Shown: piece by piece, positions 12,901-24,468 of the stretch
Layout: every line of letters begins with the position of its first letter
How positions within the stretch are numbered: position 1 is the stretch's first letter
Source of the DNA: Arctopsyche grandis
Taxonomy: Eukaryota; Arthropoda; Insecta; Trichoptera; Hydropsychidae
Direction: 5' to 3'
NCBI RefSeq assembly: GCF_051622035.1
Contig: NC_135358.1
Span: 24,556,501-24,620,500 of the forward strand
DNA length: 64,000 bases
The notes under the pieces: model-generated
Seen by the model: the letters and a program-made list of their open reading frames with translations, nothing else
The model's database searches: none
Told to the model about the DNA's origin: nothing
Translations under genes and position numbers: made by a program

Positions 12901-15900
12901 AAGTTTTTATCATGCGCGAGCTTTTACATACAGTGTATTGAAAAAACAATGCTCGTTAATTAAGAAAATATACCATTATTTAATATACTTTTTGATGATT
13001 TCATTGATTTTAAATAATAATTGCTAATTGTATTTATATATTATTTGATTTATATTTTCCATTAAGTCTTTTTGCTCTGGTAGCAATCTAATTTTTTTTT
13101 CTTTAATTAAAATTTAATTTTATCATCTTCGAATAATAATTTTTTATGTATCAAATAAGATAAATGTTACTAGGCCGTCATATCAAAAACATTATTATTT
13201 TTTACTGGAAAAAAATAATAATTTTATAACAAAATAATGTGAAAAATTTTACGTGTACATACAAAAGTATGACATGTAAAATAACACTAATGAATAAATT
13301 CTATATGGAAGATAATGAACATGCAAATATATTAATTTCGAATACTTTTTTTCGAATCATTTTTGAGTTGAACTTATCAACTTATTAATGTGATATTGGT
13401 CAACAACTTTCTAATAATGAATTTCGATTTTATCTGTGATATTGCAATGTGGTTCACATTATTATAAATTGATTTGTGTTGCTAATTTATTTAATTTTTT
13501 TATTACAGAAAACGCTCATTCCAAATTTTGTTGATATAAGTCTGGAAGGTACTTTACCTGCATTTACAAACAACATATCGATCGACATACCGTTGGCTAT
13601 GACCCCATTGGAAAATCACTTTGACATTATATCAGACAGTTATCAATCATGCCAAGTGGGACTGAAGCATCCTCAAGTTTTAGAATTAATACAACCAAAT
13701 CATAAATTTGATCTTTTCATAACTGAAATATTTGGCTCCGAGTGTTATCTAGCAATAGCACATAAGCTCGGGATACCATCAGTGGGCATGATATCGAGCG
13801 TAACTTTACCTTGGGTCAATGACATGGTGGGAAATCCAGACAACCCATCCTATGTACCACTTTACTTCTTCCCGTTGACTCAATGGATGAATTTTTACCA
13901 ACGGTTGTATAACACCGTAATGACTGTAGTGATCAAAGTGACTTATGAGATTTTGTCTAATTGGGAAGCGCAAAAAATAGTTGAGAATGTTTTGGGTCCT
14001 GTTCCATCTATTTCAAGCTTGGCTAAAAATTTCAGTGTGATTTTAACGAACAGTCACTTCAGTATAAATCAAGTACGGCCGTTTGTGCCACAAATTATAG
14101 AAGTAGGAGGACTTCACATTAAAAAACAAGGAATATTACCAAAAGTGCGTTCAAATATTTCAAATAAAAAATCAGTGTTGTTTTCAATTTCAAGTTTTCT
14201 TTAAACATATCATTAATAATTTTTAGGACATAAAATTATTCCTCGACGAATCATCTCACGGAGTAATATACTTTAGTTTCGGATCAATGCTTCGTGTTGA
14301 ATCAATACCTAGAGAGAAACTACAACAGATTATAGATGTTCTAGGCAGTCTCAAACAAAGGGTATTATGGAAAGTTAATGCAACAAATTTACCAGATTTA
14401 CCGAACAATATCAAGACTGGATTGTGGATGCCACAGTTGGAAATTTTATGTAAGCCGGCAATCTTTAGAATATGCATATTTAACATACTGATATAAATAA
14501 GAAGATAAATCATTTTGATATTCATTTATAGGCCATCCAGCGACGAAGCTTTTCATAAGTCACGGTGGACTTCTTGGCAGTCAAGAGACAATCCATTGCG
14601 GTGTACCAATATTAGGTGTACCTTTATTTGCTGACCAAGCGCTTAATTTGGGGGAACTAAGGAAACGAGGAGTAGCCGAAGTCATTGATTATTATGATGT
14701 GAATGGCAAAACATTAAGAACAGCAATAAATAAGTTGATCAACGATACGAGGTTTGTATTTATAACGTCATATTTCCTATTTATACAATTTTACGTAATT
14801 TACTTTCATACATACGTACATAAATATGTATATTTGTAATATATGAAGTTTGTTGAATTTAAATGTATATATTTTAAGAATATCTTAACATTATACATAA
14901 ACTGGTGAATACATTATGCATAGAAGTGTTTATTAAAAATGAAAAAGAAAAGAAACGACATTAATGATAAAAATTGTAAATAAATATGCATACAATTAAT
15001 TAAAAGTTATTATACTCTTTATATAAGCGTTAATATATAATATAGGTTAATTACGTATATAGATAATAAGAACTGTAATATTAAAAATGTGACAACAATA
15101 AAATTAATGAAAACATCCACACCATCGCAATTTGATAAGAAATTGTGTCAGATCGCAATGCTTATGACTTTGAAAAGTACAACAAGACTATCTCATCACG
15201 CTACATTGAATTTAATAGTGAAATGCACGAAAAATAAAAATCGCCAAAATGTTATCTCCCTTATACGTTATTTTTATTTGCAATTTGTAATTTGAAATGT
15301 ATCTTTTTGCAGCTATGCGAAAAATATGAATCATCTATCGCAAATTTTCAAAGACAGACCGCAGCATCCTATGGAAACAGCTGTGTACTGGCTGGAATAT
15401 GTGATCAAATACAAAGGCGCTAAGCATCTTAGATCGGCAGCACTCGAACTATCGTGGTACCAATACTTGCTTTTGGACGTAATTGGATTTTTAATACTAT
15501 CAAGCATCGGCGTATTCTTCATGATGAAACGTTTCTTAAAACATCTCTTTTTGAAGACTACGACGAATAAAGACGCAGAAATCAAATGCGAAAATCCAAA
15601 TGTCATCAACAACAATCACATATATCAAACTGGAAATGGTTATATGAAGTCCAACGGATACACAACCATGTATCAAAACGGGTATCCAAATCACAATGGA
15701 ACGATACAATTAGACAAAGTGACATACAGTGCATTTCATCCAAAAGATGAATAATTACAAAAAAATATACATAGAAAACATGCAGTGTAAGATTAAACTT
15801 GTGAAAGTGGCACAAAGTATTTTTAACAAAAAAAATCGAACCTCGAGTGTGTTAAGGAGTATATGATAAAAACAATTTTAATTTATATAAAAGTAATTTA

Positions 15901-17587
15901 AGTCTTACCAATACAAGACCTCATCGCCGTAATCCATATCAAAGCGAAAATGTGAAAATCCGAGATTTTTTCCTTCGGGATCTTTCGCAATCAAATACCA
16001 TGCAGCTTCTTCAGTCATTTCTTCACGTTTTTTATCACCATCCCAACCCCAAGAGCATTGTTCACTCCTTGAATGTAAATAAAATAAGCTTTAATTAATT
16101 AATTACTATTTTTAATATTTATAAATACGTTCGAATTAATTTAACTACTTTAGTCACGTCAGTTACAATATTATAATTTAAGGAAATTTGTACAAATATT
16201 TTTTTATAGAAATAAATATTATATTTTTACAATTTTATATTTATAAGGTATGGAAAATATATATATAATGTTGTATATATGTATAGTCTTAGTTGTGTGT
16301 GTGCAAGCAGGATGCTAGGTCATGTAGAATCAGTTGACCTGTTCGCAGACCCACAAGTAAGGCTATGCGATAGAAATAGAGAAATCTTCACGTACCGCGC
16401 CTAAATATAATACATACATTGTAAATAACTACTTAAATAGTAAGTAAAAATAAACATTTAAAACAATAAATTACTTTGGTGTTTTAATATATGTACATAT
16501 GTATAATCCATTAAAAATATATTAACGCTGGATTAGTCATACTGCTGATTTATTTGTTGTTTTATGCCAATGATAATTTAATTAAAAACCAGGGCTGTGA
16601 ATTCATAGCACTTTTGAAGGGGTCAGAATTGTAAAAATTACCTATTTATTAATTCTTTTATTATTCAATAAGAGTTGGGTTTTAAATAAAAAAATGTGAA
16701 TGGTTTAAAAAAAAATCCTAATACACTGAAATATACATATTAATTAATAAAATGCTAATAATTATGTTATTATTTTTTTCAAATTTTAAAGTCAACCATA
16801 AGTAATACCTTCCTTTATAAATCTCCATATTTTTAATTCTTCTTTAAATATTTTTTATCCCCTAAACCGCTCAATGGACTAGACTGAAACTTTTGCATAT
16901 TTAACAGGTATAACAAATTTAAAAAACGTGTTTTTGACACTATTTGGATTCCTTAAATATAAATCTAAAAGTTGACGGTTGGCCATATCTGAATTTTTGC
17001 TATATTTTAATGATGAATATAACAAATGACTAAAACGGTTATTAATATTATATTCAACTTTTAAACAGTTCACGAACACGAGACATAGATATGGGATAAT
17101 TATGATTTAAAAGCGATTTTTAAATTTAAATGGACACGCGATTAGCTCAGGATTAAAGATAGTGATACAACTTACGGTTTTCTAATGTTTCTTTCTGTTA
17201 AGTCGATTGCCCACTCAACGGTTTCAGTTGGCAATTGAGTGACCCGAGAACACGACAATAATGCTATTAGACCGCATCTCTGGTAAGAGCGAAAAGCAGT
17301 CAAAGGTGCCAATGGGTCTGTCAGAGCATTAGCACGTGCGACGGCAATTGTACCAGCTGCTATACGTTGACGTTCTTCTTTGCGTGCTAAACGCTTTTCC
17401 TTTCCTTTTTTGTTCACTATTTTACGCTGCAATGTAAATATAGAAATACTCAAGCAAAGACAATAAAACATGTAAAAAGTTAAATATGCATTATAACACA
17501 ATTCCAATTAACTTTAAAATGTTACGTTGAGAATGCTACAAATTTTAGGTTATGTTTTTCTATCTACAATATAATACACACCCCCAT
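3981..17587 (-). CDS. NAA40: N-alpha-acetyltransferase 40 (NatD), histone H4/H2A N-terminal acetylase
   Basis: NAA40 acetylates the N-terminal serine of histones H4 and H2A. Five coding exons on the minus strand join in frame: 17587-17582 (Met-Gly only), 17426-17176, 16067-15909, 4426-4268 and 4161-3981 (stop), giving 251 aa against 237 in human. The N-terminal basic helix starts MGRK. Family landmarks follow: FSHFRFDMDYGDEVLYC, YELQLE, and the GNAT acetyl-CoA loop Q-R-R-G-L-G-S/x just after; then NQMRKVILTV, YEILSKHNP and a Cys/His-rich tail (CCQGGHHHH) like the vertebrate HCGGCCH ending. The 6-nt first coding exon is the least certain part: it uses donor GTGTGT and is supported mainly by the conserved MGRK start. 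Intron 3 is about 11.5 kb and contains a complete UGT gene on the opposite strand. The gene diverges from the cyclin gene at 19012. Confidence 0.92.
4427..12709. other. Intron 3 of NAA40, region before the nested UGT gene
   Basis: About 8.3 kb with no supported gene. It contains a Helitron-like element (4815-6121), microsatellites, and AT-rich unique-looking DNA. A locally more GC-rich block at 12240-12500, just upstream of the nested UGT gene, has short overlapping open frames on both strands but no family I recognise. Open frames of 72-106 aa near 9311-9626 and 11239-11651 lack coding signatures and splice context, and I do not call them. A TCAGT initiator-like motif at 12679-12683 lies 31 bp before the UGT start codon. 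Confidence 0.55.
4815..6121 (+). mobile_element. Non-autonomous Helitron-like element
   Basis: The right end (6094-6121) has the Helitron layout: a small hairpin CCGAGCGAAGCCGG, about ten bases, then CTAG followed by T. The probable left end TTTCGAAAGAGACTT occurs twice, at 4813 and 4952, so either a tandem left end or two overlapping insertions are present. The interior is patchy: GC-rich pieces near 4890-4940 and 5435-5505, degenerate GGAATCGGAA-type tracts, and an inner inverted pair (4998-5021 against 5941-5964, 23 of 24 matching) that may be a further element. No Rep/helicase coding sequence is visible. Confidence 0.6.
12710..15754 (+). CDS. UDP-glycosyltransferase (UGT), complete, nested in a NAA40 intron
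   Basis: ER membrane enzyme transferring sugar from a UDP-sugar to lipophilic substrates. Exons 12710-12898, 13509-14144, 14227-14449, 14532-14751 and 15313-15754 join in frame to 569 aa. Residues 1-23 are a signal peptide, followed by the first beta strand ANILAIFPTNTHSHY with the His that in this family acts as catalytic base. The acceptor half ends in DLFITEIFGSECYLA and GNPDNPSYVP; the donor-binding half has GVIYFSFGS, WMPQLEIL and FISHGGLLGSQE, then CGVPILGVPLFADQ. One membrane segment lies near residues 478-500. The cytosolic tail is unusually long (about 65 residues after the membrane segment, rich in Asn, Tyr and Gly) and ends FHPKDE with no dilysine signal, unlike the neighbouring UGT. 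All five exons lie within NAA40 intron 3, antisense to it. The start was chosen as the first Met giving a signal peptide. Confidence 0.96.
16068..17175. other. Intron 2 of NAA40
   Basis: About 1.1 kb of AT-rich intron between NAA40 exons 2 and 3. I see no repeat with clear ends, RNA gene or open frame worth calling. Confidence 0.6.
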
Positions 17588-19011
17588 ATTAATTTTTGAG
17601 TGGTTGAGGTCAATTGAATCGGAATATCACTTAATATTATTTGCGATGTGCAAATAGGTTAATTTAATGTGTTTTCAATTCAGAAAATTCCAAAAGCAAA
17701 CAAAATATGAGCGCGAAACGACAAATCAACAATAAGATATGTGACAGATGTTGTTTTGGCCAAATATAAGCGGCTATGTTAAAATCTTGATAATTCGAAT
17801 TTATTGTTTGATTTGTAATGAAAAAATAAATTCATTTATGAACGACATAAATATTTTTTAAATTTTTTTATAAAAAATAATTATTTTTGGTTGAAATTAT
17901 GTATAAATGAGACATTATCTCATATAAATCAAGCATTTTTCATATTCAAACGGGAAATATTATAGTGGTTGACTATTAGGATTATAATCAGTGCGAGATT
18001 TGCCTATGTACTAAATCGGTCTCCGTGACGGGCCCGAATGTGAAACGCCCGAAAACGCAAATATCGGAAGGCAAAGATCGAAAATCGATGTGCACGCGCA
18101 GAATACGGGAGGAAAAGCCTGTTCCTCTTGTTCCTGTTGTATCCTGCTCGCGCAAATTAAGTGAGTATGTACCGTTTACCATGCACCCTTTTTTTATCTT
18201 TCGTTTTCGGGCGTTTCACATTCGAGCCCGTACTAAATATGCTTCAGCCTACGGCCTCAAGATCTAGGGGGGGGGGGTGGCTTCCAAGCGAGGGGTATTA
18301 AATTAAAAATTAGATTTTACGCTCAAAAATTTGTACACATTGAAAATTTGAATGCTTTAATTGACTTAATGTATTGTTATTTTTGCACACTTAATTATAT
18401 CTTTTTCGAAAAAAAGTAGGTATACAGACTCAATGCCGACAATAACTGAGAATTTACGTAAAACCAGGCAATGTCATAAACCGTTCTCCAAAGCCTAAAA
18501 AAAGCCGGACCTTTCTAATAAATTTTGGCTAATACTAATACACGTGTTGACAGAAAAAATACTCCCTAATGTCACAATGTGCTACCAAAATATATCAATA
18601 TAAAATTTTAATTTAAAATCTATGAATTTAAAAGTAAAAATGTATGCTAAAATAATTTAATTTACAAATTTTCATATTTTTTCCTGTTTGAGTTTTTCCA
18701 GATTTGAGACAACAAGAAATCAGTGATACAAAATTGTTTAATCGAAGTGGCCCACACACCATAATGAATTTGAATCTGTAATTATTTAAAAAGAAAGTTC
18801 AAAGTGACTACGAGTAAAAAAATTACGAGGTTTTTTAATTTAAAGTTTAAATGCGATTGATCAATTTTTTGGTATTGCTCAATAAGTTAATTTTAAGATT
18901 ATAATATTATTGTCACATATAATACAACGTTTAATAGTATTGAGTGATATTTGTGTTTGGTTTTGTGTTGCTCATCTGTTTATTGAAATTTCAAGAATAT
19001 CTTTAGTAAAA
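17588..19011. promoter_or_regulatory. Divergent intergenic region between NAA40 and the cyclin gene
   Basis: The 1.4 kb between two divergent start codons should contain the promoters of NAA40 (minus) and the cyclin gene (plus). No TATA box or initiator stands out clearly. A MITE with 30-bp inverted ends sits in the middle (18017-18230), followed by a poly-G run at 18268-18278. Confidence 0.45.
18017..18230. mobile_element. 214-bp MITE with 30-bp inverted ends and TACTAAAT target duplication
   Basis: Positions 18028-18057 and 18202-18231 are inverted copies of a 30-bp arm (core CGAATGTGAAACGCCCGAAA) with one mismatch. TACTAAAT is repeated exactly at 18009-18016 and 18231-18238, fitting an 8-bp target-site duplication. 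The left arm carries about 11 extra bases outside the symmetric core. The interior is non-coding; open frames across it are shadows of the symmetric ends. Confidence 0.75.
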
Positions 19012-21467
19012 ATGTCAAAGAATCAGAAAAAAAATCATTCGTGGAATAAGACAAATATTGAAATATCATCTTGCATCCATCATAAACATGTAATAAATAA
19101 GCACGAGAATAAGGAAAATCAAATCAATATTGTGCAAAAAAATCAAAAGAAGAAAATACCATTGAAAAATCAAATTAATAATAAAGAATATAACAATGAT
19201 GTATTTGAAGATTGTTTAGCAAAAAAAATAGTCAGAAAACCTTTAAATGATATATGTCATAAAGAGTTTAATATTCACAAAATTAAAAAAGAATCAGTTG
19301 TAGAAAATGATAAGTATGTTTATGAACGATTTAAACCTCAAAAATTTATTGATAAAGAAGGAGTATCCAACTTGCCAGATATTCCAGAAGAACGCTTTAG
19401 GGAAATCGATGAGTCTTTAAATCCACTACTCCAACACATCTACGAGGATTTAAATCCTGTTATAGATAAACCAGAACGCATAACGACCCAGCGTCATTAT
19501 GACACCTTAAATATGACTGATCTTTCTTTGGAGCTTAAAAGTGATGAAAGTTTTTTCTTTGAAGACTTAAGTGGTGATTCAAAATTAAAACTATCTGTTA
19601 CGGATCCTTTTCTTGCAGCAAACTGGGATACTTTTAATATTGCAAAACAAGTATGCACACCGGCTAATTCATTTGTTCCACAAACACAAATAAAGGCTAT
19701 TAAAGAAATACGGAAGGCATTTCTGAAGGCAAATAATTTGGACGTAAATGATATAGAACTGGAGCAATCGGCTTCAAAAAAAATTGAGTTAAATAGCAAT
19801 AGTACATCTAAACTAAAAATTAACGACAAAAAACAAAATGAAATGAAAAGAAGACATTTGTATGTTTTAGCCGGAGCAGTTAATTTAGATTCGCAAGAAA
19901 ATTTTGGTATGTATTTTTATATATTTTATGTTCATTGATTATCTATAACTTTTATATAAATGATTTCAGACGCTTTATAAATTTTATTTTCCCAGTGTAT
20001 CATTCTGTTTTATATTCAACGCCATATTTAAATTATATATGTGCATATCAATGCAGAATAGAGAGTAAAAATAGGCTTACAAATACCTTTCTAAAAAAAT
20101 TCAGTGTTACTAATCTAAATAGATCAATCGTCATTAATTGGTTAATAAAACTTCAGGTAATATAATATAATTCAGTTTATACATACACTACCAATACTGT
20201 CAAAATAATTACCATATTTTTCAAATATGCGTATTTGTAAATACAAAATAGCATTGACTTTTTAAAATAAATTAACAGTACGTATATTAACGAAATATTA
20301 TTCAAAAACATTGCAGGCATATATGAAAACTGAACATGTTTTAATTCACACTGCTGTGAGAATGATGGATCGGACCTTAGATGTTATAGATATTCCCATT
20401 AATAAGCTACAATTAGTTGCCCTTGCTTCTTTTTGGATATCTTTGAAATTTCACGCAGTGCATCAGAAAGATGTAATTATAATTTTATGTATTTTACATT
20501 TACATTTGCTAAATTAAATTAATTCAAGTCAAAATATTAGGTGTCATGGATGGTGAAACAGTCAGATGGAGCATGTACCAGAGATCAACTTATACTAATG
20601 GAGCGTACGGTTTTTCAGGCCAACAATTTTAATGTAAATCCAATTGATCAAAGCATATATATTCACTATTATACATTTAACTTGCAAATTACTAATCCAG
20701 ATGTAAGTCATTTATTATATATAATTGTTATCTTTTGTATATTTTAAATATTAATTTATAATAATATGAATTATTTTTATTTGGTACAGATTATTGCTCA
20801 ATGTTCACACTATATACTGGATTGTGCTTTGTTAGATTGTCAATTTATTCACACCTTACCTTCAATGATGGCTGCAGCAGCAGTATTTACTTCTTTGTAC
20901 TTATTGAACCAATACAATGAGAAGTCATGGCTGAGATTGCATATTTATAATGGGTATTTGTAATGAGATCAGCGGCGCAATCAGAATTTTAAATAGGGGT
21001 TAAATAAAAAAGAAAATCAGTATATATTCTGCAAAATGTTCAAGTTTTTGTTATTACAAATCGATATTTAGCTATATTAAGTCATAAAATTATTAATTTA
21101 ACAATATTTCAAATGTGCTCTTGAACCACTCTCCTGCTTGTGCCACTGATTAAATGCACAACTTCAATGATTTATTTTGTTGCTTTTGCTATGTTAATGA
21201 AAGCTACTTTGAAATTTTCATTTTCCTGTATTTACACACAATAATAAAAGATGTTAAATTTATTTCAGATTTTACTTCCCCAAAGAATTAAATCCAATTA
21301 AAAGTAGTTTCGTGGAAATGCTGAGAGAAATGAACAATCCATTGTTTCAGTGTCGTGAACCATTTAAAAAATATTCTAGCGTAAGGTATTACGATGTAGC
21401 AAATATTGTCACGAATGCTCTTAAAAATATTGACACTCAAAGCAGTTTTTATTTCAAATTTCGGTAA
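19012..21467 (+). CDS. Divergent mitotic (A/B-type) cyclin, possibly cyclin B3
   Basis: Regulatory subunit of a CDK1-type kinase in mitosis. Six exons join in frame: 19012-19906, 19996-20156, 20317-20472, 20541-20702, 20790-20953, 21269-21467; about 578 aa, close to insect cyclin B3 (about 575 in Drosophila). Residues 1-300 are a Lys/Asn-rich tail with a KEN box at 34-36 (HENKENQ) and a D-box-like RKPLNDICH at 75-83, where the last Asn is His; both are APC/C degrons. The cyclin box follows: NRSIVINWLIKLQ, VRMMDRTLDVIDI, LQLVALASFWISLKF, then the C-terminal cyclin fold (SMMAAAAVFTSLYLLNQ, NGFYFPKELNP). The sequence is divergent, and I assign the subtype only from length and degron layout. A potential donor overlaps the final stop, so a further 3' exon is possible. 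AATAAA occurs near 21818. Confidence 0.85.
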
Positions 21468-22580
21468 AACATTTACTTCATTAACTTAATTTCATATAAA
21501 CATAATAGGTAATAATATTAAATGGTTATGTGAAATATTAATTCAAATCGCATTGATTACTAGTTAATTTAATTAAGATTTTTTTTTTTATACGGGTTGT
21601 AATAAGAAGTCTGAAGTCTTGATTATTAATGTGCAATATGCACATAAAGTCCTCGTTTTGTTACCATGAAAACTTATTTTTCTAACACGAAAATTTCCAA
21701 TTTATTGTCATTTTTAAGAAGGACGCATTATATTTATTAGTTAATTTTTTTACAGTAGATATTATATTAAACATTTTTTGAGAAAATTTAATTTTGTTTT
21801 TTTATGAAAAACAGATAAATAAAGTCTTCTATGGTAAAATTAGCAAAACATTACAATATAAAATTCAATATTGAATACTTATGTATGTATGGAAATTATA
21901 AAAAAGCCCTTAAATTTATTTTAAATAATTATGAATCAAAATAGAATCACCTTAATATTTTTTTGCTTTTTAAATGCTTTTTATTATTACGAAATTATGT
22001 TCACAATACATCTTATATCTATTTTAATAGCTACTGATCTACTGATCATTTTCTATTTTACAATTTAATTTAATTTGGTTAGTAATCATAGTATTATATT
22101 ATTTTAATGTTAATCTACAGCATAATAGGAAAAAGAGATCAAAAACCTATTTACAATCCTTATAAATGTTCATAATACATCTAATACATAATATTAATTA
22201 AAGACTCTCTTAAGTCGAAGACCTAAAGCAGATTGTGTTTAGGTAATCTGGGTTTATACCTGAAGGGTATGGACATTTTGTTGTAATCACCGAGACTCTT
22301 CACAAGTGTGTTAGTATGGTAAATCACCTGAATATGTTTTTTAAATTATGCATGTAATGATTTGCGCCAAGTTGAAAATGTTAAGTTAAGAATGAAAATA
22401 AAGTCCTCATTTTTATTTTTTTGGTTTGTATTTTCATTATTCTCAAATTTCTGTATATTTATAGTGTATTTATAAAGAGCATTTTGAAATTTAAGACGTT
22501 ATGATGCGATTGTGTGAACAACGATTGTAATTTAACTAAATACGCCAATTGTATGTAGTGTAACTGAAGACAACGATTGT

Positions 22581-22616
22581 AATTTTGCTAACTTGCAAAT
22601 GCAAGTTAGCAAAATT
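22581..22616. repeat. Near-perfect palindrome (17-bp arms, 2-bp loop)
   Basis: AATTTTGCTAACTTGCA is followed by AA and then its exact complement. Flanking bases (GATTGTAA on the left, TTACAA on the right) extend the symmetry imperfectly. It could be a small foldback element or the scar of one. Confidence 0.7.
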
Positions 22617-23358
22617 GTTTTTGATTACAATTTTTTTCCGAGAAATACTATGATTTGCGTCATGAAAATTTGTAACGCTTAAGCATTGCATGAAATTCAA
22701 AAGAGACGATGGGGAAGACACCTTATTGTTCTCTCTTGACCTCTGTCTCCCCTTTCTTTAGAATAAGGTGACCATTCGTACTGGCTTTTTCAGTACAGTA
22801 CTGGTTTTTTGGGTATCTACTATCTATCCGTGAAATAAAACCAGTACACCGTAAATCGTGAAATAAAACCAGTACACTTTATGTAATAAAACTTTTTTAT
22901 CTAATAAATGGATTGAAATATTTAAAGCCTTCAGTGAAAATGGTTTGGTTGAATATTGTTTATGTTAACCAGGAACCTACCGATTGACTTTTCTTTGATG
23001 AACAATATGTGGTTTAGTAATAAAGCATCACTAAATGTTGAAACTTTAAAATGTTTGCCAATCACTAAGTACCTATAATTTTAGCCAAATATATTTATTA
23101 AAAAATGTTATGTCCTGTTTGTGAATTTTAAAAAATGGTCACCTTACTTTAGAATCACTTCACTAACCTAACCTGTTTCGTGTATGGTTAATGTGACCAT
23201 ACGTCCCGTTTTTAAATAGCCTATTCCGCTGTCGCCAAGCACAGCTTCGGATGCCGAAATGTTCTATTTTCAGAAATAGAGCAACCCACAAAACACACAC
23301 CAATAATTTGAATCATACAAACTTGAATATATAATATTTTATGTCTGCCCGGCACTGA

Positions 23359-24468
23359 TAGAGGTTGTGATCGAGAAATCTCGTCTCGAGATTTCTCGAG
23401 AATTCTCGAGAAATTTTGATTCTCGTTTCTCGAGAATATTTTATTGTAAAATTTCGAGATTCTCATTTCTCGAGAATATTTTATTATGAAAATTCGAGAT
23501 TCTCGTATCTCGAGAAATCGTTTATTAGAATCTCGAAAATATCGAGAATATTCTTAATTTATCATTACATGTTTTTGCTCAATAAACTGACTGATTTGTA
23601 TACTTGTTAACTCGTAAATAATTTTGTGAAGTATTGTAATATGTATAGATGGTCAGTATTTTTATTATTTGTCCGGTAAGTTATTATTCGGTCATCATAT
23701 AAGTACATATACACATGTTACAACGAAATCGCACCATTTTTAAGTTACATATACATATAGGTATACATATGTGCATGTAGGTACTAGTCATTAGTGCGAA
23801 AGTATTCGGTTATGATATCATTAAAACGCTAGTGAAAATATATTTTCACTAACAATATGACCCCACTTAACACACATAAAACAAAGGTTTTTGATTTATT
23901 ATTTATTTACTCGAGTATTTGATTAGATATTAATCAATTTATAGTCAGTATTTTAATATGCATAGATGGTCAGTATTTCTATTATTTTTCCGGTCACAAA
24001 AACACGGGCAAAGCCGGGTAGCACCACTGGGAATTTTATAAAATTATTTTTTACATATTGTTATTTTTACTATTTTAAATTACTTTTGTGTATTTTTTAT
24101 TTTCTTATCATGCCTTTTTTCTATTCAATGTTCTATTGTATCTCTCTATATCTATCTTTCGTCATGTCTTTAATAAAGTTGTAAAACCCTGACATAATAT
24201 ACATACATATGTAGTGTTTGTGTCCTTTTGATTTTTGTATGTTGTCAAGTTTATATGCTAAAAAAATCAATTCACTATATTAAAAAAATATATATACTTT
24301 CTCGAGAATTCTCGAGAATCTCGAGAAACAATAAAAGGAAATCTCGAATTCTCGAGATTCAAATATTTCGAGAAAATAAGTTTCTCAAATCTCGAGATTC
24401 AAATATTCCGAGAAAAGGAGATTCTCGAATCTCGAGAATCAAAAAAAGTCGAGAAAGCACAACCTCTA
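23359..24468. mobile_element. Inner hAT-like element with TCTCGAGAA palindrome arrays at both ends
   Basis: The ends are TAGAGGTTGTG and its exact complement (11 bp). Octamers GGCACTGA (23351-23358) and GGCACTGT (24469-24476) flank it directly, 7 of 8 identical, fitting an hAT 8-bp duplication. Inside each end are 150-200 bp of repeated TCTCGAGAA-type palindromes. The centre contains a Helitron 3' terminus and a direct repeat (ATAGATGGTCAGTATTT at 23645 and 23962). No transposase is visible. Confidence 0.72.
24003..24030 (+). mobile_element. Helitron-type 3' terminus inside the inner hAT-like element
   Basis: GGCAAAGCC hairpin core, then GGGTAGCACCA and CTGG, related to the terminus at 6094-6121 (GAAGCCGGGTAAAACCACTAG). 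The matching 5' end is probably upstream near 23640, where a 17-bp direct repeat lies, but I cannot delimit it. Confidence 0.5.

Noticed and set aside
15089-15295. 68-aa frame between the last two exons of the nested UGT
   Set aside because: It falls inside an intron whose flanking exons join in phase with UGT similarity on both sides.
17988-18267. Open frames on both strands
   Set aside because: Mirror images of each other across the inverted ends of a MITE.
23375-24460. Possible CRISPR-like array from repeated TCTCGAGAA units
   Set aside because: The units are palindromic, variable and have no constant spacer length; they are the subterminal parts of an inverted-repeat element in an insect genome.
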